64,000 bases of DNA. Source: Bacteroidota bacterium (lineage in GTDB: Bacteria > Bacteroidota > Rhodothermia > Rhodothermales > Bin80). The stretch spans positions 1 to 64,000 of the forward strand of contig JAPOTS010000047.1 of the NCBI GenBank assembly GCA_026709065.1. Direction: 5' to 3'. The translations under genes and the position numbers were made by a program. Below are positions 1 to 8,505 of the stretch, piece by piece (positions within the stretch are counted from its first letter, which is position 1; every line of letters starts with the position of its first letter). The notes below the pieces were generated by a model. The model was not told where the DNA came from. It searched no databases and saw nothing but the letters and a program-made list of their open reading frames with translations.

Positions 1-240
1 ATTGATATTTACATTGTTCATTCGGGGAAGAATTTGGTATGTCCAGAGACGGGGGTGGCAGGAATGCTGTATGATCATCGAGAAGAGCGCACCTGGCGCC
101 ATCGCAATATTAGATCTTATAGTAGGACGGTTCTGCCTGATTTGCGTTACTTTAGCGCTCATTTATCAATCAACCATACAAGAACAGTCCTATCGCAAGT
201 TTGCAAGGCTCGTAGATTTTTGAGAAAAATTTCCAATTAA
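1..240 (+). pseudogene. ISL3-like transposase N-terminal remnant (partial at window start)
   Basis: Frame 1 is open from the first base and reads IDIYIVHSGKNLVCPETG followed by AGMLYDHREERTWRH. The order 'CPxTG..YDHRExRTWRH' matches the N-terminal zinc-finger/helix-turn-helix region of ISL3-family transposases. After that motif the resemblance stops: the expected continuation (LDT..., PRV.CP...) is absent and the frame ends at 240 after unrelated-looking sequence. I read it as the leftover 5' end of a transposase that begins before the window. Only the short motif supports the family, so the call is tentative. Confidence 0.42.
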
Positions 241-273
241 TTTACTGATTTTCGAGGTAAAATCAGTGATTTT

Positions 274-295
274 AGCCCCAAATCGGGCTTTTTTT
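274..295 (+). terminator. Rho-independent terminator candidate
   Basis: AGCCC (274-278) pairs with GGGCT (285-289) around a six-base loop, and the 3' arm runs into seven T residues (289-295). It lies just after the transposase remnant and 34 bp before the left end of the IS1634 element. It would stop transcription coming from the left. Confidence 0.5.
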
Positions 296-328
296 GGTGT
301 TTTGAAATTTTTTCTCAAAAACCCCTAA

Positions 329-343
329 TGTAGTGGACTTTTT
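329..343 (+). repeat. IS1634 left terminal inverted repeat
   Basis: TGTAGTGGACTTTTT is identical over 15 bp to the reverse complement of 2272-2286. Similarity fades after this point. Confidence 0.8.
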
Positions 344-396
344 TTCAACTTTTTTGGGCTCACGCGTATAACTCCTTTCATTTACCCACTTTTTTC

Positions 397-2208
397 ATGT
401 TTATTCGCGCTAAATCCCGAACCCTCAAATCAGGCAAAAAAGCCACCTGTTTCTCCTTAGCGATTACCTACCGAGTTGACGGTCTTTCAAAGCAACGAAC
501 TCTCCTAAATCTTGGGAAGCATTTCAGTATTCCCCAACAGCAATGGAGACCGCTCATGCAAATGATTCAAAATGACTTACGGGGGGATCCATGTCTTCCG
601 ATGGAAGATCCAGTGTTAGAGCGTACAGGTAAGGAATTGATTGAAAAACTCAAGGCACAGAGGTTTGATATTCATGATCCGCGAGATGATCGAGATGTAA
701 TCATTACCCATGAAATTGAGCACACCGACTCGCGAACTGTCGGAGGAGAACGTGTGGCCTTGAAAGCGCTTAGCTTACTGGGGTTTGAAAAGATCCTCAA
801 ACCCTTGGGGTTCAGCCAAGACCAGATTCACTGGGCAATGGGTTTAGTCGTGGGTCGCATGCTCAGTCCTGGCAGTGAATTGCAAACCCATCAATGGATG
901 ATGGAACGCTCAAGTATTTTAGACTTACTCAATGCCACGGACCCGAGTCTACGATCGCTTTACAATGTTGGAGACCATCTCTTTGATCATCATGAGACCA
1001 TTATGAATGAACTTTTTGGCAAGACCAAGGAGTTGTTAGGCTTTGGAGACACCGTGATTTTTTATGACCTGACCAATACATTCTATATGGGGAGTGAGCA
1101 TGGACCATTGCTCAAACATGGACGCAGTAAAGAAAAGCGACATGATTGCTTATTGGTGACGTTAGCGTTGGTTTTAGACGGATCTGGGTTTCCTCTCAAG
1201 GCGAAGATATATCCGGGTAATGCCAGTGAGCCTCACACACTCAAACAAGCGATTGATCAACTGGATCAAAAGGATCTAACGGTGATTATGGATGCTGGGA
1301 TTGCGACAGAGGAAAACCTGAATTACCTAAGAAATAAGGGGCTTCACTGGCTTTGTGTTGAGCGGAGTAAAACGCCGACAGTGCCAAAGCAAACGCCTCA
1401 CAAAACGTTTCAAACGACAACGAAAACAAAGATACGGGCATGGACGCTTGGGGTGAAAGATCAAGAGCAGCGCGTGTATTTGCATAGTGAAACCAAACCG
1501 TATAAGAATGATCAGATCCTTGATAAAAAGCGCACGGATTTTGAGAAAGCGATCACGTATCTCAATGAGGGACTTTCAGTGAAAGGTCGACCGAAGAAGC
1601 TTCAGGTCATAGAAAATAAAGTGGGGAGGCTGACCGAGAAATACAGTAAGGTTGCCTTCCAGTATGAGGTCAAGGTGATTGAGAAAAAAGAGAGTCCGAA
1701 TGCGAAACGGATCCAGATACGTAAGCTGTCGGCTTACGATGAATGTACTGACACTTCGGGGGGCTATGTATTACGCACGAGTCATACCGACTGGGATTGT
1801 GAGACCATTGCACGCACCTATTGGCGATTAGGAGAGATTGAACAAACCTTTCGCTCAATGAAATCGGAGTTGGGGTTACGTCCGATCTATCACCGGGATC
1901 CGTCACGGGTTGAGGCGCATCTGTTTTTGTCAATCCTTGCGTTTCATATGGCGCATCTGATTCGCAGTAAACTGCGCATTCATGGAATCCATGAGAGCTG
2001 GGGTACGCTCAAAGTCAGTCTCAATCATCAGATACGGATTACGACCGTGCTCCCACAAAACAAGACCCACTGCATTCTTCTCAAACAAGATGCAAATCTG
2101 AAACCATTCCAGCGAAAAGTGTTCAAAGCAATGGGAATAAAATTGGGCAAAAATGCAAAAAAAGTGAAAGCAGAACGCCCCCAAGAAGAACTACCAGAAA
2201 TGGAGTAA
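397..2208 (+). CDS. IS1634-family transposase (DDE, IS4 superfamily)
   Basis: This 603-residue protein is the transposase of the surrounding insertion element. It is a DDE-type enzyme that would cut and rejoin DNA at the element's ends. The first catalytic Asp lies in FYDLTNTFYMGSE (about residues 222-234). The second block is VIMDAGIATEENL (about 293-305), and the C-terminal E block is YWRLGEIEQTFRSMKSELGL (about 470-490), in the order expected of IS1634 members. The length of about 600 residues is normal for the family. The ATG at 397 lies 68 bp inside the left repeat. The frame is uninterrupted and the key acidic residues are present, so it may be functional. Confidence 0.92.
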   Translation: MFIRAKSRTLKSGKKATCFSLAITYRVDGLSKQRTLLNLGKHFSIPQQQWRPLMQMIQNDLRGDPCLPMEDPVLERTGKELIEKLKAQRFDIHDPRDDRDVIITHEIEHTDSRTVGGERVALKALSLLGFEKILKPLGFSQDQIHWAMGLVVGRMLSPGSELQTHQWMMERSSILDLLNATDPSLRSLYNVGDHLFDHHETIMNELFGKTKELLGFGDTVIFYDLTNTFYMGSEHGPLLKHGRSKEKRHDCLLVTLALVLDGSGFPLKAKIYPGNASEPHTLKQAIDQLDQKDLTVIMDAGIATEENLNYLRNKGLHWLCVERSKTPTVPKQTPHKTFQTTTKTKIRAWTLGVKDQEQRVYLHSETKPYKNDQILDKKRTDFEKAITYLNEGLSVKGRPKKLQVIENKVGRLTEKYSKVAFQYEVKVIEKKESPNAKRIQIRKLSAYDECTDTSGGYVLRTSHTDWDCETIARTYWRLGEIEQTFRSMKSELGLRPIYHRDPSRVEAHLFLSILAFHMAHLIRSKLRIHGIHESWGTLKVSLNHQIRITTVLPQNKTHCILLKQDANLKPFQRKVFKAMGIKLGKNAKKVKAERPQEELPEME

Positions 2209-2271
2209 AAAGTCATATAAAATAGCCCCTTCGTTCAATATTTCTCAACTTAGGAAACAGCAAAACTGCGG

Positions 2272-2286
2272 AAAAAGTCCACTACA
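2272..2286 (-). repeat. IS1634 right terminal inverted repeat
   Basis: AAAAAGTCCACTACA is the reverse complement of the left end at 329-343 and marks the right boundary of the element. Confidence 0.8.
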
Positions 2287-2915
2287 ATTTGCAAACTTGC
2301 GTTATCATTTATGAACATCATAGTTTATTCTATCGTCTACTAGTCTCATGCTCACTTACTCATTATAGATCATTTCAGAATGGTTTTATCACTATTTGTG
2401 TGGAATTGATTAGTTTTGATTTTACCAACACATTTCCTTGTATGATAGATTCCTAGAATCTTTATTGCTGAAACTGCTATAAATAAGGACCTTGAAGATC
2501 TATTACAATAAGGAAATAGATGTGAGGTAATATCCAGTGAATAATTATACACGTAGTGTGCAAGCATTATGTGATCCACAGTCCAACGCGAAAGCGGAGA
2601 AAATGACGGAAAGATCTTAGAAATCAAAACTATCGGGGGAACATACAATAAATTTTAAAATTTCAGAGTTGCTATTCTCTTCTTTGGAGGCAGTCTGTGA
2701 ATCTACCCAAATGATTCGTGTTAGAACCAAAATTTGGAACATAAGTTGGTGAAAAATGTTCAGTAAGTTATTTACTGTTGGATTCTCACTGATTAATCTG
2801 TTTTTGATGGATGGATGTGTTTGAGTTGAACCGAGGAGTTGAAGTATTTCCTATAAGTCAATGGGATCATTAGGTATGGCAGTACAGACGATACTCATTA
2901 AATATTAGTGTAATT
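2287..2915. other. Non-coding interval right of the IS element
   Basis: About 630 bp of AT-rich sequence without a convincing gene. A 92-codon minus-strand frame (2370-2648) has no recognisable motif or leader and I do not call it. The 13-bp sequence at 2289-2301 is the reverse complement of 194-206, left of the element. The last 150 bases presumably hold the promoter of the gene at 2916, but I see no clear consensus. Confidence 0.5.
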
Positions 2916-3551
2916 ATGATTAGTGTAATAGATTACGATAAGCCATTGTTTGAGTGGAATGATTTAGACGATCCATCCTTTCATTGTGTCCATCGCTCTT
3001 CGGACACCAATGGTAACAGCAGTTATATGAGGAAAAATTTAGATCAGTATAACCCTGATACAGAGTCTGTCAATGGAGCTTCACACACCATTATACTCCC
3101 AGTAAGAGTTTCTGATAATATACTTTCAAGCCAAAATAGTTTTTTCATGCAACTTCAAAATGCCATTGATGAGCAGGAGATAGTTGAAATTATTGATAAG
3201 ATGGAATTTACAAAAATTGCTGACCGCTTAAGGTATCTTCAAGAAGTTACAATTGATGATCACCCAGATGACCCTGCTATGCACTTTGACTCACTGAAGG
3301 AAATGGCTTTGTTTTTCTCACTCTACGGAAAGGTTTTACCTTACCCCCAGATAGGAATATGTTCTGACGGAACATTACAAATTGAATGGCATGCCACACC
3401 TGCCTCAGCTGTAATTAATTTCATGCTTGATGGAAGTGTAGAATTCGCAGGAATTTTGGAAAATCGAGATCCTCCACTTAGAGTTCAGGGTTCAGGCAGT
3501 AAAGAGATCGCCATGCAAGTGATTCGGCCAATACTCAGAGCAATTCCTTGA
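2916..3551 (+). CDS. Hypothetical protein, first gene of an unknown two-gene module
   Basis: The gene encodes 211 residues with no leader or membrane segment. The central and C-terminal part has the most conserved look: an amphipathic stretch near LRYLQEV, an acidic DDHPDDPAM segment (about 115-123), then LPYPQIGICSDGTLQIEW (about 142-159) and a final beta-rich stretch MLDGSVEFAGI. From memory, proteins with this LPxPxIG.xxDGxlQxEW pattern occur beside a partner like the next gene; I know of no function. Its stop codon directly abuts the next start (TGAATG), indicating one operon with coupled translation. The context is a mobile, decaying region. A toxin-antitoxin or defence-like role is only a guess. 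Confidence 0.7.
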   Translation: MISVIDYDKPLFEWNDLDDPSFHCVHRSSDTNGNSSYMRKNLDQYNPDTESVNGASHTIILPVRVSDNILSSQNSFFMQLQNAIDEQEIVEIIDKMEFTKIADRLRYLQEVTIDDHPDDPAMHFDSLKEMALFFSLYGKVLPYPQIGICSDGTLQIEWHATPASAVINFMLDGSVEFAGILENRDPPLRVQGSGSKEIAMQVIRPILRAIP

Positions 3552-3989
3552 ATGTCTAACTTGAAAATTGAAGACGAGCATCATGTTTGTCGCTACTGTA
3601 AGCCATCATCTATGGGGGAAGATGGGCTACCTTTAACAAGTGCATTTACATTAAGGACTAATGAGGAATACCTTTCTGTAAACTGGCTTGAATACTATAA
3701 AAATTTAGGTATATCTCAAGCAATTGATCGTGTACGTAAAGTGGTTCAAAGAAAAATGAACATAAAATTCCAGGGTAGATTTGTGACAATGCAAGTTGGA
3801 ATGTTGAAACAGATTGTTTCAACTAAGAATAAAGTTCCTTGCGATGTAATTCATTTACCTACAATGAACGATGAGTCTCATTCAGGTGTAATTGGATACA
3901 ATAATCACAATAGACTTGGTCAATCGGATATTGTTAGACTAATCCAAAGGAAAGATGTGTATCTTGGTAAAATTTCTGAGGATCTTTGA
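3552..3989 (+). CDS. Hypothetical protein, second gene of an unknown two-gene module
   Basis: A 145-residue soluble protein begins immediately after the upstream stop. The N-terminus carries HHVCRYCKPSS (about 10-20), where the CxxC could bind metal, then TNEEYLSVNWLEYYKNLG (about 36-53). The C-terminus contains HSGVIGYNNHN followed by a short helix. HVxRYCkPSs plus EEYLSVNWLEY is a pattern I remember from uncharacterised proteins encoded next to partners like the preceding gene, so the pairing is probably functional. No catalytic motif stands out and I assign no function. Downstream, 3990-4166 holds no gene. Confidence 0.7.
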   Translation: MSNLKIEDEHHVCRYCKPSSMGEDGLPLTSAFTLRTNEEYLSVNWLEYYKNLGISQAIDRVRKVVQRKMNIKFQGRFVTMQVGMLKQIVSTKNKVPCDVIHLPTMNDESHSGVIGYNNHNRLGQSDIVRLIQRKDVYLGKISEDL

Positions 3990-4166
3990 GATGTATGTTC
4001 TACACCATCTATCAAAAACTATTCTCTCAAGTGATCATTTGAGTTTACCTAGCCAAACCTTCTGCGATTTGATTTAGCATTTCGTCAGAGTATTTGAACG
4101 CAATGATTTTAGTTGCTCATAAGCTTCCAAAAAAATTTCATTGAAAAGTGCTAAAAGCTTACTGAT

Positions 4167-6215
4167 ATGAGTGATAACCAAGTTAGGCAGAAATTACTCA
4201 GTGTTGCAGAGATTATTGCAAATGCACAGACCCACCCTGCCACATTGCAGCCCCCTCTTCATAAGGATATTGAACCACTGGTTCAGAGGGGGCTAGTTAA
4301 GATAGAATTTGATAAAATATCGTTTTCCTCAGATGAGCTACTTGCCACTTGGATACCTCAATATTGCGCAATCCAGATATCTAATGAGTGGAGCGATCTT
4401 AATGTGACTGCCAGAAAATTTCTTCGGGCTTATGATCTGTTCCGTAAATTAGGATTGACAGAAAAATCAATTGCGGTGCTGTTCTTATCAATTGAGAAAG
4501 ATTGTTCTAAAAATATATTGATTCGTTTAGAAGAAGCCGCACTTCTAATGATAAAGGATCCACAATCCGAATTACCTTTAAGTTCAATCTACCTAAAATT
4601 CTGTAGTGTAATACCTCAATTAGATTATACTTCCATAGATCTTGTAAATCATTTAGGACCAGTTTTGGAAGCAAAAGAGGACTACCTGTTCCCGAGAGAA
4701 CTTTATGAATCAATTGAGCGATGGGCTAGCCAGTCTCAAGAAAAAGCAGAGTCATTGTTGTCCACCTGTTTAGAGCAACCACAAAACAGAACGGTTGAAT
4801 TAGCCACCTATGCTCTCATTTCTCTATCTAAATTTGACCATGAATCAGCCCACAGAAAAGCTATAGAGTTGACAAAAAAAGAACGTCTGTCTCTGCAACG
4901 AGTTGGTACTATGGCTTTATCTAGATTTAGTTACGATATCCAAGTGCATGAGAAAAAAATTAGCGATACCATTAATCGCTTTGAAGAGCTTTGTCATAAT
5001 AATGACGAGATTCTTTTGTCCACACTTTGTAGAGCCTATGTATTTCTCTTGTATAATTTACCGGAGAGTAAGCATCTCGTAAGAGTTCAAGAGAGACTTT
5101 TTTACTTGGCATCACTCAAAAAAATAAAGATCCAACACGTTCTATCAAAAGTACTATTTCATCACTCAAACAAGTTTGGTGATTCTGATTGGTTTTGGAA
5201 TGTTACAGATCATCTCGCAGACATACCCGCTGATCATAAATTTATTCTTGATGAGCTAGATTGGGCTATGTATAGCCTCGCCAAAACTTATCCCGAACGG
5301 GTCCTGAGATTTATTGAAAATGTTGTTCTTAGTGAATCATATGGAGATATTAATCAAATTAATTCACTTCCCAATCTCTATAAACATACATTAACTCAAC
5401 TCATTGATAAGCATTTATCAGTTCTTGAATCGAAAATGACGCGATGGTTCGCATCAAAATCCTCAAGATTACATTTTGCGGCAGCCGACTTAGTGAAGTA
5501 CTTCATGACGGAAAATTCCATTCAATGTGATAATAAAATTCTATTTGATTCTTCGGAGTTAAACCAGCTTGATGAGGGAGATATAGAACGCTTAATCTTT
5601 GCTATTATTGGCTATGTAGAAGATTACAATGCACTAACATCCCTATTGATTTCGGTACTTTCACGAAAAGAAGTGAGTAATCATATTTGCGAGATGATAG
5701 TTAGCATTCTTGAGCATGTAATCCTATATAATAAGCCCAGTTTAGGAAGAAAGTATCTGAGGGATTTAATTGAAAATTCTGACATCTCGGGATCTACTCG
5801 ACAGTCTATTACTGATGCAATTGGTCGATCTGATAGTTATTATAATTTCTTAGGAGGAAGACCTAACCTAAAGGAGTTCATTCCACCACCTAATCGGGCT
5901 CATCGCTTCTATGTAGAACGCCAAAAAATGATTAATCGTTTGCATCAGGAAAACATGTTCAATGACTCGAGACTACTTAGTTTAATTCCTACGATTCCAG
6001 TGAAATACGGGAGAGCATCATTTTCCTCAGACGACACTGGCAAATCCTCAAAGGTATCTTTTAACACTATTCGTTCTGAGTATGAGATCCCTAGAGAACT
6101 TATCATAAATCCTCTGAGGCATCAAATAAAACGAATAAATTGGCGATTTATGGCTGTGAATGGAAATCCACTCAACTCGTCAAGTTCAGCTAACGAAAAT
6201 AGCGAAAAAAATTAG
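4167..6215 (+). CDS. Large alpha-helical (HEAT-like) protein, partner of predicted nuclease
   Basis: The gene encodes 682 residues, almost entirely predicted helix. After a short N-terminal segment (about 1-55) resembling a winged-helix-like DELL region, the rest consists of repeated helix pairs such as residues 210-240 (TVELATYALISLSKFD, HRKAIELTKKERLSLQR), which look like an irregular HEAT/TPR solenoid. I see no Walker, nuclease or transmembrane motif. It is followed after 23 bp by a predicted PD-(D/E)xK-like protein on the same strand. Large helical proteins paired with nuclease-fold proteins are common in anti-phage loci, where the helical partner senses or scaffolds. I do not recognise the family, so that role is inferred from context only. 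Confidence 0.75.
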   Translation: MSDNQVRQKLLSVAEIIANAQTHPATLQPPLHKDIEPLVQRGLVKIEFDKISFSSDELLATWIPQYCAIQISNEWSDLNVTARKFLRAYDLFRKLGLTEKSIAVLFLSIEKDCSKNILIRLEEAALLMIKDPQSELPLSSIYLKFCSVIPQLDYTSIDLVNHLGPVLEAKEDYLFPRELYESIERWASQSQEKAESLLSTCLEQPQNRTVELATYALISLSKFDHESAHRKAIELTKKERLSLQRVGTMALSRFSYDIQVHEKKISDTINRFEELCHNNDEILLSTLCRAYVFLLYNLPESKHLVRVQERLFYLASLKKIKIQHVLSKVLFHHSNKFGDSDWFWNVTDHLADIPADHKFILDELDWAMYSLAKTYPERVLRFIENVVLSESYGDINQINSLPNLYKHTLTQLIDKHLSVLESKMTRWFASKSSRLHFAAADLVKYFMTENSIQCDNKILFDSSELNQLDEGDIERLIFAIIGYVEDYNALTSLLISVLSRKEVSNHICEMIVSILEHVILYNKPSLGRKYLRDLIENSDISGSTRQSITDAIGRSDSYYNFLGGRPNLKEFIPPPNRAHRFYVERQKMINRLHQENMFNDSRLLSLIPTIPVKYGRASFSSDDTGKSSKVSFNTIRSEYEIPRELIINPLRHQIKRINWRFMAVNGNPLNSSSSANENSEKN

Positions 6216-6238
6216 TAACCAAAAGGACACTGCAAATC

Positions 6239-7942
6239 ATGAAGCTAGTACTTAGAGATTACTTGGCTTCAGTAAGCGAGTCAGGTGAGCTGGATGTACT
6301 TGTTGCTGACCTACTTCTTAACATGAAAATAGAACCCCTTAGTCAACCACAGAGAGGGGTAAGACAAGATGGTGTTGATATTGCAGCAGTAGGTGAAGAT
6401 CCAACTGATAATATAAGAAAATTATTTTTGATCACAATCAAGGCTGGAGACATCACTCGAAGTAATTGGAATGGTAACAATCCTACTGATATTCGGCCAT
6501 CGCTTGATGAAATAAAAGATGTTTACCTCAGTAGCCGAGTACATGTTTCTCACCAAGAACTACCAAAGAAAATCATTCTATGCTGTGGGGGAATATTGAA
6601 ACAGAATGTAGACCCTAACTGGAAAGGATATGTCAATACAAGTCGTATTTCTGGACATGTAGAGTATACCCTTTGGACGGGTGAGACCTTAGCACTTCTT
6701 ATTGAGGAGTATTTCATGGATGAGTACTTGTTTCCGATTAAACATAAGAGCTTGATGCGAAAATCTCTTGCTCTGCTTGACCAGAATGAGGATGAACCAG
6801 TCTTTTTCTATGGATTAATTGATCAAATTTTATTTGAGAGTAACTTACCAAGGTTTCCATCTCCGCAATCATATAGAAAGCATCATAAGGTACTACGACT
6901 TTTGCATCTATGTTTAGATGTGTTATTCAGATGGGCTCAGGATGTAGAAAATATTCGCCCAGCATTACTTTCGGCTGAGCGGACGTTACTTAAAACATGG
7001 GATTTTTTGCGTTATCATAATCTCTTGGAAGATACTAGATCCCAGAGGTTTTTCATTCAACTGTACGAAAAGTATATTGAGATTTCATTAATCTATGCTG
7101 AACGAATTAGCCCAGCATGTTTAATTGAAGACGGACTTGCTTATCTTTCCAATGATGCAGAATCTATAGAGTACCCACTCCGAGTATATGAAGTAATTGG
7201 GTTTCTAAGTGTTTTAGGAATCAGTCAGTTTTACAATACTCCAGAAACAGTTAAGGATGATAGTGGCTCTAATAATCCTAAGGCTGTTGATCTTCTATTG
7301 GAGTTACTCAAGAACAATTCAGTTTCCAATTTGCCGAGATATGATGGTCATGGAATAGAAATCGCATCTGCCCTACTACTTCTCAAACAGACCAATCATG
7401 AAGATGATGCCTTGAAATGGCTAAGAGAACTATATCTCAGTATCACCACTGCTTATCAAATAGGAAATTATTTTCCTGTTTCATCGAATGACTACGAAGA
7501 TCTCATTGATATGGAGTTTGGGCAGAATCAACCCTATACACATCTCATGAATATCTCAACAATTTTACCAATGATTGCAGAATGGTATACTATAATTGGT
7601 AATAAGCAGGAATACATTAAATTTAGAAAAACAGTCAATCATTGTTGCAAAGAAATTAATCTTCAAATGTGGTATCCAGACACTAACACAGAATCAATGA
7701 TTTACAGTGGATTTGCCGCATATCAAACAGGAAATATGTGTATATCCATTTCTCTCCCAGAGGATTTAGAAATATTAAGAAAGACTATTCAAAGAACTTT
7801 TAAAGAACATTTATCAGTTTCTCAACTCTCTTGTACCACACATCAATTTCCTGTACTCAGCCTGATTGCCAGTCGTCATTACCGCACACCATTAATTCCA
7901 TATACTTGGCAACGGCTACTCTTTAAGGACTCTGATCATTGA
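6239..7942 (+). CDS. Predicted PD-(D/E)xK-like nuclease with long helical C-terminal region
   Basis: This is a 567-residue protein. The N-terminus (1-130) resembles a restriction-endonuclease-like fold: an acidic helix (ESGELDVLVADLLLNM), a hairpin containing RQDGVDIAAVGED (42-54, with D44 and D47), then KLFLITIKAGDITR (61-74, with K68), followed by a PSLDEIKDVYL helix. The usual (D/E)xK triad is imperfect because residue 66 is Thr, so the second acid must come from elsewhere or the site is inactive. Residues 180-567 are helical, with no motif I recognise. An AAAGGA sequence precedes the ATG, and the gap from the previous stop is only 23 bp, so the two genes form an operon. A defence role is inference. 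Confidence 0.7.
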   Translation: MKLVLRDYLASVSESGELDVLVADLLLNMKIEPLSQPQRGVRQDGVDIAAVGEDPTDNIRKLFLITIKAGDITRSNWNGNNPTDIRPSLDEIKDVYLSSRVHVSHQELPKKIILCCGGILKQNVDPNWKGYVNTSRISGHVEYTLWTGETLALLIEEYFMDEYLFPIKHKSLMRKSLALLDQNEDEPVFFYGLIDQILFESNLPRFPSPQSYRKHHKVLRLLHLCLDVLFRWAQDVENIRPALLSAERTLLKTWDFLRYHNLLEDTRSQRFFIQLYEKYIEISLIYAERISPACLIEDGLAYLSNDAESIEYPLRVYEVIGFLSVLGISQFYNTPETVKDDSGSNNPKAVDLLLELLKNNSVSNLPRYDGHGIEIASALLLLKQTNHEDDALKWLRELYLSITTAYQIGNYFPVSSNDYEDLIDMEFGQNQPYTHLMNISTILPMIAEWYTIIGNKQEYIKFRKTVNHCCKEINLQMWYPDTNTESMIYSGFAAYQTGNMCISISLPEDLEILRKTIQRTFKEHLSVSQLSCTTHQFPVLSLIASRHYRTPLIPYTWQRLLFKDSDH

Positions 7943-8018
7943 ACATGTATGGACTAATCATCCACAGAAAACGCAGTAGAACCAGAATTAATAATTGTCT
8001 ATAGTTATTTATTCTGTC

Positions 8019-8450
8019 CTAAAAATAGGTTTCAATATATGCCCATTTTGACAATTCTGACTTGAAATCTGGGTATTCTCGGATCCATATGTTTCCATCA
8101 TCATCAATAACCATTGCATCATACGCAGGTGTAGTGATAGACAACAATTTCGACTTCTGAATATCGGTACGCGTGGTTATTTCAAACCTTGTTGAAACAA
8201 TCCTCACTTCCTGTCCTGAAGCTCAATGACCGCAAGTGGGGGATCTCTTGAGGGGCTTTGCCATTTGCGGCAGTATTTGCCACAAAATTCCCTGAATCCC
8301 TATCAAAAACCATAACTGCTCAATCAGCATAAGGGTCGCCTATGTAAACAAATCGTTGCCAATGATATATCAGTGAGCATTTATAGAGCTATAGAAATGA
8401 ACAATTCTCCCTGCACATTATGAACAAGAAGCGTGTCCACATGAATTGGC
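8019..8450 (-). pseudogene. Degenerate 6-bladed beta-propeller protein (C-terminal remnant)
   Basis: The last frame (ending at 8019) reads SKLLSITTPAYDAMVIDDD and NIWIREYPDFKSELSKWAYI. It closely matches the end of the intact neighbour (SKLLPVTKPAYDALVVDDH, HIWIRKFPEPKSEYAKWLIL). Going upstream on the minus strand, more propeller-like blades appear in other frames: VDTLLVHNVQGELFISIAL near 8385-8445, and NDLFTYIGDPYAD, an in-frame TGA near 8320, then AVMVFDRDSGNFVA. The stop and frame changes show a decayed paralogue, probably left from a tandem duplication. The N-terminal half is missing. Confidence 0.7.
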
Positions 8451-8505
8451 AGAAAGATATGATATGACGATAGTAACAACTCCAAGGACTTGCTACTATC
8501 GTTTG

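Larger units (their letters stand above)
329..2286 (+). mobile_element. IS1634-family insertion sequence, apparently complete
   Basis: A single transposase gene is bounded by terminal inverted repeats. The left end starts TGTAGTGGACTTTTT at 329 and the right end is its exact reverse complement finishing at 2286, giving an element of about 1.96 kb. The bases flanking the two ends (...CCCCTAA and ATTTGCA...) show no obvious target duplication, so one flank may have been rearranged after insertion or the duplication has decayed. The intact transposase and near-identical ends suggest a fairly recent, possibly active copy. Confidence 0.85.

Noticed and set aside
2370-2648. A 92-codon minus-strand frame right of the insertion element
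   Set aside because: No leader, motif or start signal, and its composition is typical of AT-rich noncoding DNA.
3990-4166. Minus-strand open stretch between the unknown pair and the helical protein
   Set aside because: Only a short protein-like fragment with stops around it. It cannot be tied to a family.
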